Assembly (NCBI RefSeq): GCF_002196705.1
Contig: NZ_NADJ01000015.1
Span: 62,001-126,000, forward strand
Source: Desulfosporosinus sp. FKB
GTDB lineage: Bacteria; Bacillota; Desulfitobacteriia; Desulfitobacteriales; Desulfitobacteriaceae
Direction of reading: 5' to 3'
DNA length: 64,000 bases
Part shown: piece by piece, positions 17,675 through 25,485 of the stretch
Position numbering within the stretch: the first letter of the stretch is position 1
Layout: each line of letters starts with the position of its first letter
Translations under genes and position numbers: made by a program
Notes under the pieces: model-generated
Seen by the model: only the letters and a program-made list of their open reading frames with translations
What the model was told of the DNA's origin: nothing
Databases searched by the model: none

Positions 17675-18805
17675 TTAACTTAATAGTTCAGATAAAGGCA
17701 TGTTAATAATTTTTTCAATCTTTGTCTTAATCCACTCGGCATCCAAATATCGTCGTTGTATTTCCTTAAGTGCATCCGGGTTGTTTTGATGCTGCTCCAA
17801 GGGGCCTGCAAATCTGTCTTTAAGGGAAACAATCTGCTCGTCTTTAACAAGCTTATCAGCCAAATAGACGACTTCTTTTTCCGATATGGTCTGTTCAACG
17901 TTTAAACAAATGTCCGTATGTTCGGCCACAATTTTTGCAACCTCCGGGTAATTCGTGAGCATGCTTGCTCCAACTTGTGCATGGCGCGGTTTACCTTTGG
18001 CCAGATCATGCAATAAGGCTGCAGCCTTAATTAAGCCAAGGTTCATGCGGCATCCTGAACTTATTAAACAGCTGCCGATAGCGCAGCTAAGTGCGGCTAC
18101 TTGTTTACTGTGGTTAATGACCCTTAAGGGAGTTTCAGCATTCTTGGCTATCTCATAACATTCCTCTTCAGAGGGCAGCGGGGTATCGCCACAGTAAGCA
18201 AGCAGTTTACGGTAGTCTTCTGGTGTGTCCATGTCAAGTAGAATACCTGAGTCTTCAACATGGACTTCGACGGCATTATCATCATACTGCTCTAACATTG
18301 CTCTCAGTCCGCCTGGTTTATTCCATTTCAGAATGTCGTTAAAATAGCGGCTGGAAATTAGAGGAGGGTGTCCCCTCTTGCCTTGAAACGATGGATAAAC
18401 TATTCCCTCCTGCGTGGAAAAGAAAGTCTCTTCCAACATTTCAAGAGTGTGGCTTTTAATCATGGGATTATCGGCGGGTAAAAGAAAAAAACCAGACGTC
18501 TCAGGAGTGAGACTCTTAACTCCGGACCGGACTGAAGAAAACATCCCTTCGGAATAATTGGTGTTCACGATAATCCGAACCCCTAAATTTTCTAAAAGTG
18601 GAAACAGTTCATTCCCCCGATGCCCAACGACGACTCGAATATCCTTGAGGCCATAGCCCAGAAAACTATGAACAGCTTGTTCTATGACCGTAATCCCTCC
18701 CAAAGGCAACAATGGTTTGAATTGTTTCATACGAAACGAATATCCTGCAGCAACAATAATTGCTGCCAATACCCCCCTCTCCCGTCTGGCTTCTGCTTCA
18801 GTCAA
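17675..18805 (-). CDS. MobA/MocA-like NTP transferase fused to an HD domain (DVU_1551-like)
   Basis: A 376-aa two-domain protein. Residues about 10-200 are a nucleotidyltransferase (IIVAAGYSFRMKQFKPLLPL, the NTP loop; later PADNPMI) related to MocA, which adds CMP to molybdopterin. Residues about 225-345 are an HD phosphohydrolase (HSKQVAALSCAIG, LLHDLAKGKPRHA). It overlaps the preceding CoA-ligase-like gene by four bases. I assign it to the NTP transferase family met beside such aldehyde oxidoreductases (DVU_1551 in Desulfovibrio) from memory of that gene set. A role in making the cytosine dinucleotide form of the cofactor is likely. Confidence 0.85.
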   Translation of the reverse strand: MTEAEARRERGVLAAIIVAAGYSFRMKQFKPLLPLGGITVIEQAVHSFLGYGLKDIRVVVGHRGNELFPLLENLGVRIIVNTNYSEGMFSSVRSGVKSLTPETSGFFLLPADNPMIKSHTLEMLEETFFSTQEGIVYPSFQGKRGHPPLISSRYFNDILKWNKPGGLRAMLEQYDDNAVEVHVEDSGILLDMDTPEDYRKLLAYCGDTPLPSEEECYEIAKNAETPLRVINHSKQVAALSCAIGSCLISSGCRMNLGLIKAAALLHDLAKGKPRHAQVGASMLTNYPEVAKIVAEHTDICLNVEQTISEKEVVYLADKLVKDEQIVSLKDRFAGPLEQHQNNPDALKEIQRRYLDAEWIKTKIEKIINMPLSELLS

Positions 18806-20145
18806 GGCCGGACACCCCTTCTCCGGTCTTGAATCTGTCGCTTAGCACTGCTTTTGGGGGCTCTTACCTCGGAAGTTACGTTAAAATTAAGGTTAACCTG
18901 CAAACTGTTGGTTTGCAGTCCGGCCTTGAGGATGGGGATTTTGGCGAGAGATTGTAAAAGTGGCTGTTTTATGTCGGCATCAACTGGTTTCCTCAAGAGA
19001 ATATTGAGGTTTAACTGGTTTTGCTTTGCCTCTTCAGTAAGCGTAACTTCGAAGTCAATAATATCCCCAAATTCAAAGAGAACCTCGTCAAAATCGGAGA
19101 TCGTCAAATAATCCGTCTCATTCAGAAAAACCCGATCTCTGGATTTTACCCGTTCTAATCGCTTTAGGACCGTGTTACAGGCGCAGATGCCAGGTATAAA
19201 TCTTGAAATATCGCCGGTTCGATAACGAACTAAGGGCATTGCTGATCTGGTTAGTGTCGTAAAGACGATTTCCCCTGGCCGCCCGTCTATCACAGGTGTT
19301 CCTGTCAGCGGATCGATAATTTCAAAATATAGGTCTGCTTCTCTCAGGTGATAGCCACAGAAGCCCTCACATTCAATGCCGCCGCCTAAACCCATCTCAG
19401 TCATACCATAATGATTAAACACCTGACACCCCCAATATCTTTGCAGTTCTTTGACAACAGTTAATGGTACATAATCGGTACTTAACAAGACGCTTTTGAT
19501 GTTTAGAGAAGATGATTCGTCCCGTGAATCAATAAACCTTGCTAAATTCAGCACTTGAGTGGGTATACCGACAAGAACATTGATTTTTTCCCGTTTTATT
19601 TGTTCAAAGGCGGCTTCCGGATTACTAACGATTCCGTGAACGCTTCCTGTTACGCCTGCTCTTGCTAAACCTAAACGCAGTAAGTCACCGACACTTCCAG
19701 TCGTTTCACCGGGTAGCAAAATCAAGACTCTATCCCCTGGTTTAATCAAGGTGAACATGCCATGATGAAAAAAATCGATGGTTAGTTCTTGATCAGGTTC
19801 ACTAAAGAAGAGGCGTTTGGGTTTTCCCGTTGTACCGGAAGTCTGGAGGGTAACGATTCTGCTGATGTTATCTTGGGAAACACATAAGAAATCCAGGGGA
19901 TAATCTTTGAGGTCTTCAGACGTGGTAAAAGGCAGTTTGTTTATGTCTGCTAAACTGGTAATCTTACAATCCAATCCCTGATAGAGACGGCGGTAAAATC
20001 TGCTGCTAGCGCTTACCCAAGCAATAGTTTCCTGCAGTTTGTTCAACTGGTAATCCTCGATCAGCTTTCGCGTCAGTCTTCCCGAACAATTACCGGTAAT
20101 TTTCTCCTGTACCCATGGTTCAAGCGGGGTAACATTTATGGCCAA
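18802..20145 (-). CDS. PaaK-like AMP-dependent ligase (DVU_1553-like)
   Basis: A 447-aa member of the adenylate-forming superfamily, similar to phenylacetate-CoA ligase. The ATP-binding motif is TLQTSGTTGKPKRLFFS. The core also has FNHYGMTEMGLGGGIEC and RPGEIVFTTLTRSAMPLVRYRTGDIS. No free aromatic catabolic genes are near, so the substrate is more likely an intermediate of the cofactor or protein modification carried out by this operon than phenylacetate. It follows the radical SAM gene by three bases and overlaps the NTP transferase gene by four bases. Confidence 0.85.
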   Translation of the reverse strand: MAINVTPLEPWVQEKITGNCSGRLTRKLIEDYQLNKLQETIAWVSASSRFYRRLYQGLDCKITSLADINKLPFTTSEDLKDYPLDFLCVSQDNISRIVTLQTSGTTGKPKRLFFSEPDQELTIDFFHHGMFTLIKPGDRVLILLPGETTGSVGDLLRLGLARAGVTGSVHGIVSNPEAAFEQIKREKINVLVGIPTQVLNLARFIDSRDESSSLNIKSVLLSTDYVPLTVVKELQRYWGCQVFNHYGMTEMGLGGGIECEGFCGYHLREADLYFEIIDPLTGTPVIDGRPGEIVFTTLTRSAMPLVRYRTGDISRFIPGICACNTVLKRLERVKSRDRVFLNETDYLTISDFDEVLFEFGDIIDFEVTLTEEAKQNQLNLNILLRKPVDADIKQPLLQSLAKIPILKAGLQTNSLQVNLNFNVTSEVRAPKSSAKRQIQDRRRGVRP

Positions 20146-20148
20146 GAT

Positions 20149-21492
20149 TTATCTCCCCTTGCGGTAAATTGAGCGCCCATTTTTAGCGGTGAGATTATAA
20201 GCACAAAAGGGAATCAACTTGCCCTCAGGGCTTACAACATGGATACAGCAATTTTTTAAGCGTTCAAGATCCAGATTCCAAACATCTTGAAAAGCCATAC
20301 CACTGAGGGAAAAAGCATAGGTTTTAAATTGTTGAATTAAGTTGTCCCAGGAGTCGCCCGGATTATCCTTTGCGGTCTGAACTTTAAACAGTTCAGGCCC
20401 TGACCACTGCCGGGCTACGAAGGTCCGGGTTTTTCTGGCCAGCTCATCCGCTCGTTCCGGTCGCTCACAGCAGGAATTGTTCAAGATTGGCTTCAAGCTC
20501 CCGTCAACTCTTCGCGTAAAGCTGCCGCTAAAAGAGCAACGACCATTGTGGGGCTTCAAGTTTTCAGCTTTAATCAGCCCTTCTGTCTGCTTCTCAATGG
20601 CTTGTATAACTTCCGGCAGTGTAATCCGATCCCGGTCCAACGGTTCTTTGGGAATTCTTCCGAAATAACTTACAGGTTGGAAATGAACACCTCGGACTGC
20701 AGGATGATTTTTTAAGGCAAACTTAATGATTCCACCGATATTTTCAGTGTTTATTCCCGGTATGAGAGTTGGTACTAAGACAACTCCGATTCCGTGTTGG
20801 GCACAGTTTTCTATGGCTTTAACTTTGAGATCGTAAAGATGCCGCCCTCTGATTGCCTGGTATATCTGATCCTCAGTACCATCAAATTGCAAAAAAACCG
20901 AGCTAAGGCCGGCCATCTTTAAGCGGCTTAGAAAAGGGAAATCCTCGGCCAGCCGTAAGCCATTCGTATTAATCTGGATAAAATTAAAGCCCAAGCTCCT
21001 GCCCATTTCCACGATTTCCGGCAAATCGTCCCGGAGAGTTGGTTCGCCGCCGGATAACTGGATATTCACCGGGCCGCTGGCAGCCAGGACGCTTTTATAC
21101 CACCCTTCAATCACTTTCAGCGAAGGTTCGTCCAGCTCCGTTCCGGCATTGGCAAAACAAAAGCGACAGTTTAGATTGCAGCGCTGGGTAACTTCAAGCA
21201 AAGCCGTACAAGTTGTCTTATAATGGTCTGCGCATAAACCGCAGTCAAAGGGACATCCCTTGGCAACTTGCGTAAAACATTCCTTGGGTGGAGTAGGAAT
21301 TGTAGGTCTGACCCAGGAGGCCCATTGAGGACTTCCATGCCAAATCAAGGTTCGATACCCACCATGTTCTGGGCAGCGTTTTACCAGATAAACATTTTCA
21401 CCCTGAACCTCTCTTTGTGCCGGAATCCTGCGCAAACATTCCGGACATAAACTCTCAGTAGCGGAAGTCAAATTTCCCTTCCTATCCTCCAT
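20149..21492 (-). CDS. Radical SAM protein, TrsS-like (cysteine form)
   Basis: A 447-aa radical SAM enzyme. The cluster-binding motif is CNLNCRFC (C105, C109, C112). The N-terminal region has more cysteine pairs, CPECLRR (16-22), CPEHGG (40-45) and CPFDCGLCADH (80-90), then TTCTALLEVT with C95. Twitch/SPASM-like regions follow. The SAM glycine-rich part is IQLSGGEPTLRDD. I recall relatives in this setting annotated as radical SAM (seleno)proteins, TrsS. Here C95 stands where I expect selenocysteine in such relatives, and no in-frame TGA is used. It is in the operon between methyltransferase and CoA-ligase-like genes; the reaction is unknown. Confidence 0.85.
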   Translation of the reverse strand: MEDRKGNLTSATESLCPECLRRIPAQREVQGENVYLVKRCPEHGGYRTLIWHGSPQWASWVRPTIPTPPKECFTQVAKGCPFDCGLCADHYKTTCTALLEVTQRCNLNCRFCFANAGTELDEPSLKVIEGWYKSVLAASGPVNIQLSGGEPTLRDDLPEIVEMGRSLGFNFIQINTNGLRLAEDFPFLSRLKMAGLSSVFLQFDGTEDQIYQAIRGRHLYDLKVKAIENCAQHGIGVVLVPTLIPGINTENIGGIIKFALKNHPAVRGVHFQPVSYFGRIPKEPLDRDRITLPEVIQAIEKQTEGLIKAENLKPHNGRCSFSGSFTRRVDGSLKPILNNSCCERPERADELARKTRTFVARQWSGPELFKVQTAKDNPGDSWDNLIQQFKTYAFSLSGMAFQDVWNLDLERLKNCCIHVVSPEGKLIPFCAYNLTAKNGRSIYRKGR

Positions 21493-21512
21493 ACGCTCTA
21501 ATCCCTCTCTTA

Positions 21513-22253
21513 CTAGAACTGGTATCCCTTGTGGGCAATCAGTTGGAAATACCCCATCTTTGCTTTTTTGACCGCTTCCTGGATAGGGTTAGGATCAACG
21601 AAGCTTAAGCACGAAGCAGATTTAAGCCAAAAATTTGTCATCGATCCATAGGTCATTATTAGATCAACCGTCAATTGGATCAATAAATTTGTATGATCAC
21701 TCCAGTCAACGATATGAAAGCCAAAGTCATTAAGCATATTCAGCAGCTCGTCCCTGGTCAACGCCCTTCTGATGCATGACTCGATGCCGAGTTCGCGAAG
21801 GTCCTTTAGTCCATCAGGATTCCGGGCATAAACATCATTAATGATCAGCCATCCACCCTGCTTGAGCACCCGGAAAATTTCTTTCAGAACCTGATTCGGC
21901 TCTTCCATTACGGATAAGGTGCACTCAGCGAATACCCCGTCCAGGTCGTCAGGCGGAAAGGGCAGGTCCTCTCCCTGACCCCGAATCAGGTTTAAGTCAG
22001 GATTTCTTCTTTTTCCGATCTCCAATAATACCTCCGAGGGGTCAATCCCAATGGCTTGGAGCTGATATTCGGAGATCAAACGTTCAACCGTTGCACCACT
22101 GCCGGAACCCACGTCTAAGACTTTGTCACCAGGAAGAAAGTTACAGCGTTTCACTCCCAGGTCGGTTAGAAAAAAGCCGCCCGGACGTAAAGTATCTCCT
22201 GTAGCCTGCCGAAGAGCGTCACCTTCATAGACTTTAAAAACATTGTTATTCAT
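21513..22253 (-). CDS. SAM-dependent methyltransferase (DVU_1556-like)
   Basis: A 246-aa class I methyltransferase. Motif I is KVLDVGSGSGATVERL, motif II region QAIGIDPSEVLLEIG, and motif III LKQGGWLIINDVY. The N-terminus (VYEGDALRQATGDTLRPGG) is typical of the methyltransferase found beside TrsS-type radical SAM proteins. Its substrate is unknown; context suggests a step in making or attaching a cofactor of the aldehyde oxidoreductase system. A 118-base gap separates it from the C-GCAxxG-C-C gene upstream. Confidence 0.85.
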   Translation of the reverse strand: MNNNVFKVYEGDALRQATGDTLRPGGFFLTDLGVKRCNFLPGDKVLDVGSGSGATVERLISEYQLQAIGIDPSEVLLEIGKRRNPDLNLIRGQGEDLPFPPDDLDGVFAECTLSVMEEPNQVLKEIFRVLKQGGWLIINDVYARNPDGLKDLRELGIESCIRRALTRDELLNMLNDFGFHIVDWSDHTNLLIQLTVDLIMTYGSMTNFWLKSASCLSFVDPNPIQEAVKKAKMGYFQLIAHKGYQF

Positions 22254-22371
22254 ACAGTTTTGAGTCCTCCGTCTGAGTCGCCAACTTCCGGTTTTCAGCC
22301 TTATAATTTAATAGATATTAGATATTAGATATTTTAATATTTGAAAAATAAGATTTAATATCTGATTTTTA

Positions 22372-22821
22372 CTAGTTTTCTTCGACAAATTCTGTGTCTT
22401 CAGAATTAGCCGCTATTATCTCTTGAACTTTATTAAAAGTTGCTGCAACAATATTGCCGCAGCGTACCGGATACTCATTTCCCTCAGCCAAGGACTGGTC
22501 TAAAATTCCTTCACAATCAATACTGCCATGGACATCTTCAAACCAGTTCATTAATTTCTTGAGCATAGCGTTGATTTTAGGGTGCCCGAATTCGCCTGGG
22601 CTGCCTTTCCCGGCATATAAGCCAATCAAGCAAGCCCCTCCTGTAAGGGCCCCGCAGGTTTTTCCTGACCTTCCTATTCCTCCGCACAAACCATGCATCG
22701 CTTTGATAAGGTCAGGATTTTCCTTTCCAAGATCATCTAAACCCAAAATTAAAATAATTTGGCTGCAGCAAAACCCTTGAGCAGCCAGTTGAAACATCCG
22801 AAAGGCGTCGGCCGGCATCAT
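22372..22821 (-). CDS. C-GCAxxG-C-C family protein (DVU_1555-like)
   Basis: A 149-aa cysteine-rich protein of the C_GCAxxG_C_C family. Conserved positions are GFCCSQIIL, GLCGGIGRSGKTCGALTGG and, near the end, CEGILDQ and RCGNIVAATF. The conserved cysteines are thought to carry a redox or metal site. I start it at the double ATG (22821) because AAGGGGGATGG lies just before; an earlier start at 22863 would overlap the upstream gene. Function is not established; it is one of the constant neighbours of this oxidoreductase operon. Confidence 0.85.
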   Translation of the reverse strand: MMPADAFRMFQLAAQGFCCSQIILILGLDDLGKENPDLIKAMHGLCGGIGRSGKTCGALTGGACLIGLYAGKGSPGEFGHPKINAMLKKLMNWFEDVHGSIDCEGILDQSLAEGNEYPVRCGNIVAATFNKVQEIIAANSEDTEFVEEN

Positions 22822-22831
22822 CCATCCCCCT

Positions 22832-23044
22832 TTACTTATCTTCCAGGCTTTGCTCGACTTCAAACATCTTTCCTAATGCCAGTTCCTCGGTAATCAGGAC
22901 CAGACCGCAGTTAAGACATTTAAGTTCTTGAACCTCGAAATCATTGCCTAAATAAGATGCCTTAACCAAACCCCGTTCCAGTTCGCCGCCGCATTTCCCG
23001 CACTTCCAAGGCAGTTTTCCCGTTTGTTTTGGCGTATTATTCAT
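22832..23044 (-). CDS. Small zinc-ribbon-like redox protein (DVU_1557-like)
   Basis: A 70-aa protein with two CxxC pairs, KCGKCGGEL and LKCLNCGLV, set about 30 residues apart. This makes a zinc ribbon or rubredoxin-like metal site. The ATG at 23044 follows GGAGGGAGCTC and overlaps the end of the upstream FAD protein gene by eight bases, so it is translationally coupled. It is likely a small redox or structural partner of the Fe-S/FAD protein. No reaction can be assigned. Confidence 0.8.
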   Translation of the reverse strand: MNNTPKQTGKLPWKCGKCGGELERGLVKASYLGNDFEVQELKCLNCGLVLITEELALGKMFEVEQSLEDK

Positions 23045-25349
23045 GAGCTCCCTCCACAATTTCCATGCGATGGCTATAAGCATTGTAGACGATAAAACCT
23101 TGGTTCTGAGGTTCGTATTCTACCCAGTACGTTACCCTGAGAGGGCGGTAATGGGCCAAACTACGGCCATTATCGGGATTTACAAACTTTCTTCCTGTCC
23201 GCTCCGCGTACTCAATAACCTGTTGGATATCCTCAATAAGAATATGGCGATCCTCCATTGTCTCCCAAACCCTGTCATCGATTTGAAGGTTTATACTCAT
23301 ATAGGCTTCCTCCTGATCTGACGGAGTTTCTTGCCACAGCGTATGCAGCAGTTTGCGTTTTAATTTGGCCCGGTTTTCATGCCGGTAGGAAAAACCAACA
23401 CCGGGTTTAACTGCAGCCTGCTCAAGATCGTCTGCATAAATCAGATCTAGTAAATGCCATGTACGTTTACCTTTAGAGGCAAACCGATCTCTGCACATAG
23501 CGCAGTAAGCAACATAATCCACATCGGACTCACTGATTCGATCCTCGACAATTTTCTGCGCTAATTCCCGGTTGGCAAAGGACATCAGTCCACCATAACC
23601 GCAGCACTTGGTCCGCTCTCTGCTGTATGGCAATTCTTCAATGTCATACTTTAGTTTCTTTAAAATTTTTCTTACTGCATTATGAATCGACGGTTCATGT
23701 CTCGTTGTACAAGCATCCTGGACAGCCACTTTTCCTCCACTGAGCTTGTCTTCTTGTCCGGGAAGCTCCATGTCAGCCATCAGCTCCCACAAAGAGACGA
23801 TGTGTGGGAACTTTGTTTGGAACATACTGTGACAAGTGGAACAGGCTGTGATGATCTGAGGTCTGCCCAACCGTTCCCATTCAGCAGCTAAGACTTCCGA
23901 ATTTCTTCGGAACAGGTCTTGCTCACCCGCCCAGTCAGCTGGAGCACCGCAGCAGCCAAGCATTAAACCTACGCCTCCGGAAAGTTTCTCCGTCAACAAT
24001 TTATAAACGTTTTCTACATGCTCAGGAGATGAAGCGCTCAATTGGCACCCGGGAAAAAAGACGTAGCTGCTGGAATTACAGTCTGGCTGATGCCTGGCTA
24101 AGGCAAACTTATCACTGTTGCTGAAAGCCATGTCCCGCAAAGCAAAATCGTGGGCCGATGGCGGCATTTTTCCTTTGCCGACCATGGTTACCCGGCTTGC
24201 TTTGCAAACTTCTCCCAGATCTAATCCCTGCGGACAAACTTCAGCACATAACCCGCACAAACTGCAGGAGTTGATCATTTTATTGGCATGCCGCATCCCC
24301 ATGACGATGGAATTATTATTATAAATTTGGCGCAAATACTTTTTTGGATAACTTCCGTAATTTTCGATATATTTGCAGGCCTTTATACATTCCAGACACT
24401 GACAATTCAAACATCTGGAAGCCTCTGCTACAGCTTCTTCAACAGTGTAACCTGCTTGTTCATTACTCATGGACACTGCCGGCAATGGTTCAATTTCTTG
24501 AGTATTAACGAACAGTTTACTCTCATAAGAGCCTTCGCCTTCACGGGAAGCCGTTAAGGAAACACCTTGCAAAAAACGGTCTATAGAAATTGCTGCTTTA
24601 CGGCCGTCAGCGACAGACCTTATCGGTGAGTTATTACCTGCCAGGGTTCCCCCAAAAATACCCTTAATCGCTGTTGCACTGGTGACAGGGTCAAGCTCAT
24701 AATTTTTTCCGAGGAGTTCAACTGCGTCAGCTGATTGCTGGGCCAGGCCAAGATACATGGCAGCAAATTTCTCCTGAAGATTGGCTAAATCCAAGCGAGT
24801 TATTTCCCTATTTAGTTCGATCTGGACCTCAAGTCGGGATAAGACGGAAAGTTCCTCGACAATAACTTCCGGGGACAATTGGTCTACAGGAAAATTCCAA
24901 AGGCTGCCGCCAACTCGATCTGCCTTTTCAAACAAAGTAACCTTATATCCTTTTTTAGCCAAATCATAAGCCGCCGTCAGGCCTCTCAGTCCCGAACCAA
25001 CTACCGCTACAGTTTGACTTTTTTTCGAAATCATCCCCGCTTTCGGCGAATTTCCAGATTGATTTTGTACACAAAACTTTTCTAATGCCGCTATTGAAAT
25101 AGGCGATCCAACATCTCTGCGTTTACAAACGTCCTCACACGGGTGATCACAAATCCGACCTATAATTCCGGGAAAGGGCTGTTTTTTTTGTAATGTTGCC
25201 AGAGCGCTTTTTAAATCCCTTTTTTGTATGTCGGACATTAGCTTGCGGGCATCGACATGGATTGGGCAACCCGCCGTACAAGCCGGAGGATTTTCTTGGG
25301 TACATTTATCTTCCAGCTGTTTTAATTCCTCTTGTTCCATAAGCAACAC
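23037..25349 (-). CDS. FAD/Fe-S oxidoreductase with dicluster ferredoxin and CCG domains (DVU_1558-like)
   Basis: A 770-aa multi-domain redox protein. Residues about 15-95 are a GltD-type N-terminal Fe-S domain (PPACTAGCPIHVDAR, RICDHPCEDVCKR). FAD binding follows at about 110-150 (AVVGSGLRGLTAAYDL). A dicluster 4Fe-4S part has CLNCQCLECIKAC and CSLCGLCAEVCP near 310-370. Two CCG heterodisulfide-reductase-type motifs follow (FFPGCQLS..GCCGAP, CSTCHSMF..KCCGYGG). A C-terminal segment of about 90 residues looks like a separate small domain. It probably takes electrons from the aldehyde oxidoreductase. The reductase core is shorter than in GltD, with little left of the NADPH domain. Confidence 0.85.
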   Translation of the reverse strand: MLLMEQEELKQLEDKCTQENPPACTAGCPIHVDARKLMSDIQKRDLKSALATLQKKQPFPGIIGRICDHPCEDVCKRRDVGSPISIAALEKFCVQNQSGNSPKAGMISKKSQTVAVVGSGLRGLTAAYDLAKKGYKVTLFEKADRVGGSLWNFPVDQLSPEVIVEELSVLSRLEVQIELNREITRLDLANLQEKFAAMYLGLAQQSADAVELLGKNYELDPVTSATAIKGIFGGTLAGNNSPIRSVADGRKAAISIDRFLQGVSLTASREGEGSYESKLFVNTQEIEPLPAVSMSNEQAGYTVEEAVAEASRCLNCQCLECIKACKYIENYGSYPKKYLRQIYNNNSIVMGMRHANKMINSCSLCGLCAEVCPQGLDLGEVCKASRVTMVGKGKMPPSAHDFALRDMAFSNSDKFALARHQPDCNSSSYVFFPGCQLSASSPEHVENVYKLLTEKLSGGVGLMLGCCGAPADWAGEQDLFRRNSEVLAAEWERLGRPQIITACSTCHSMFQTKFPHIVSLWELMADMELPGQEDKLSGGKVAVQDACTTRHEPSIHNAVRKILKKLKYDIEELPYSRERTKCCGYGGLMSFANRELAQKIVEDRISESDVDYVAYCAMCRDRFASKGKRTWHLLDLIYADDLEQAAVKPGVGFSYRHENRAKLKRKLLHTLWQETPSDQEEAYMSINLQIDDRVWETMEDRHILIEDIQQVIEYAERTGRKFVNPDNGRSLAHYRPLRVTYWVEYEPQNQGFIVYNAYSHRMEIVEGAHE

Positions 25350-25417
25350 CCGATTTCCTTAGTTATGGCTGCAAAACATTAAAAACGGGTATACCGCGGC
25401 TACTTAGCCCGGATAAA

Positions 25418-25458
25418 GCCGGGAACCTGCCATTACTGAGCATGTTCAGGTTCCCGGC
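25418..25458 (-). terminator. Hairpin between aldehyde oxidoreductase and downstream genes
   Basis: Perfect 12-bp arms GCCGGGAACCTG (25418-25429) and CAGGTTCCCGGC (25447-25458). On the minus strand the stem is followed by TTTATCC. This could terminate part of the transcripts or stabilise the upstream message, so that the oxidoreductase is made in excess over the accessory proteins. Confidence 0.55.
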
Positions 25459-25485
25459 ACTGGATTCAATCCAAATCTTTAATCC

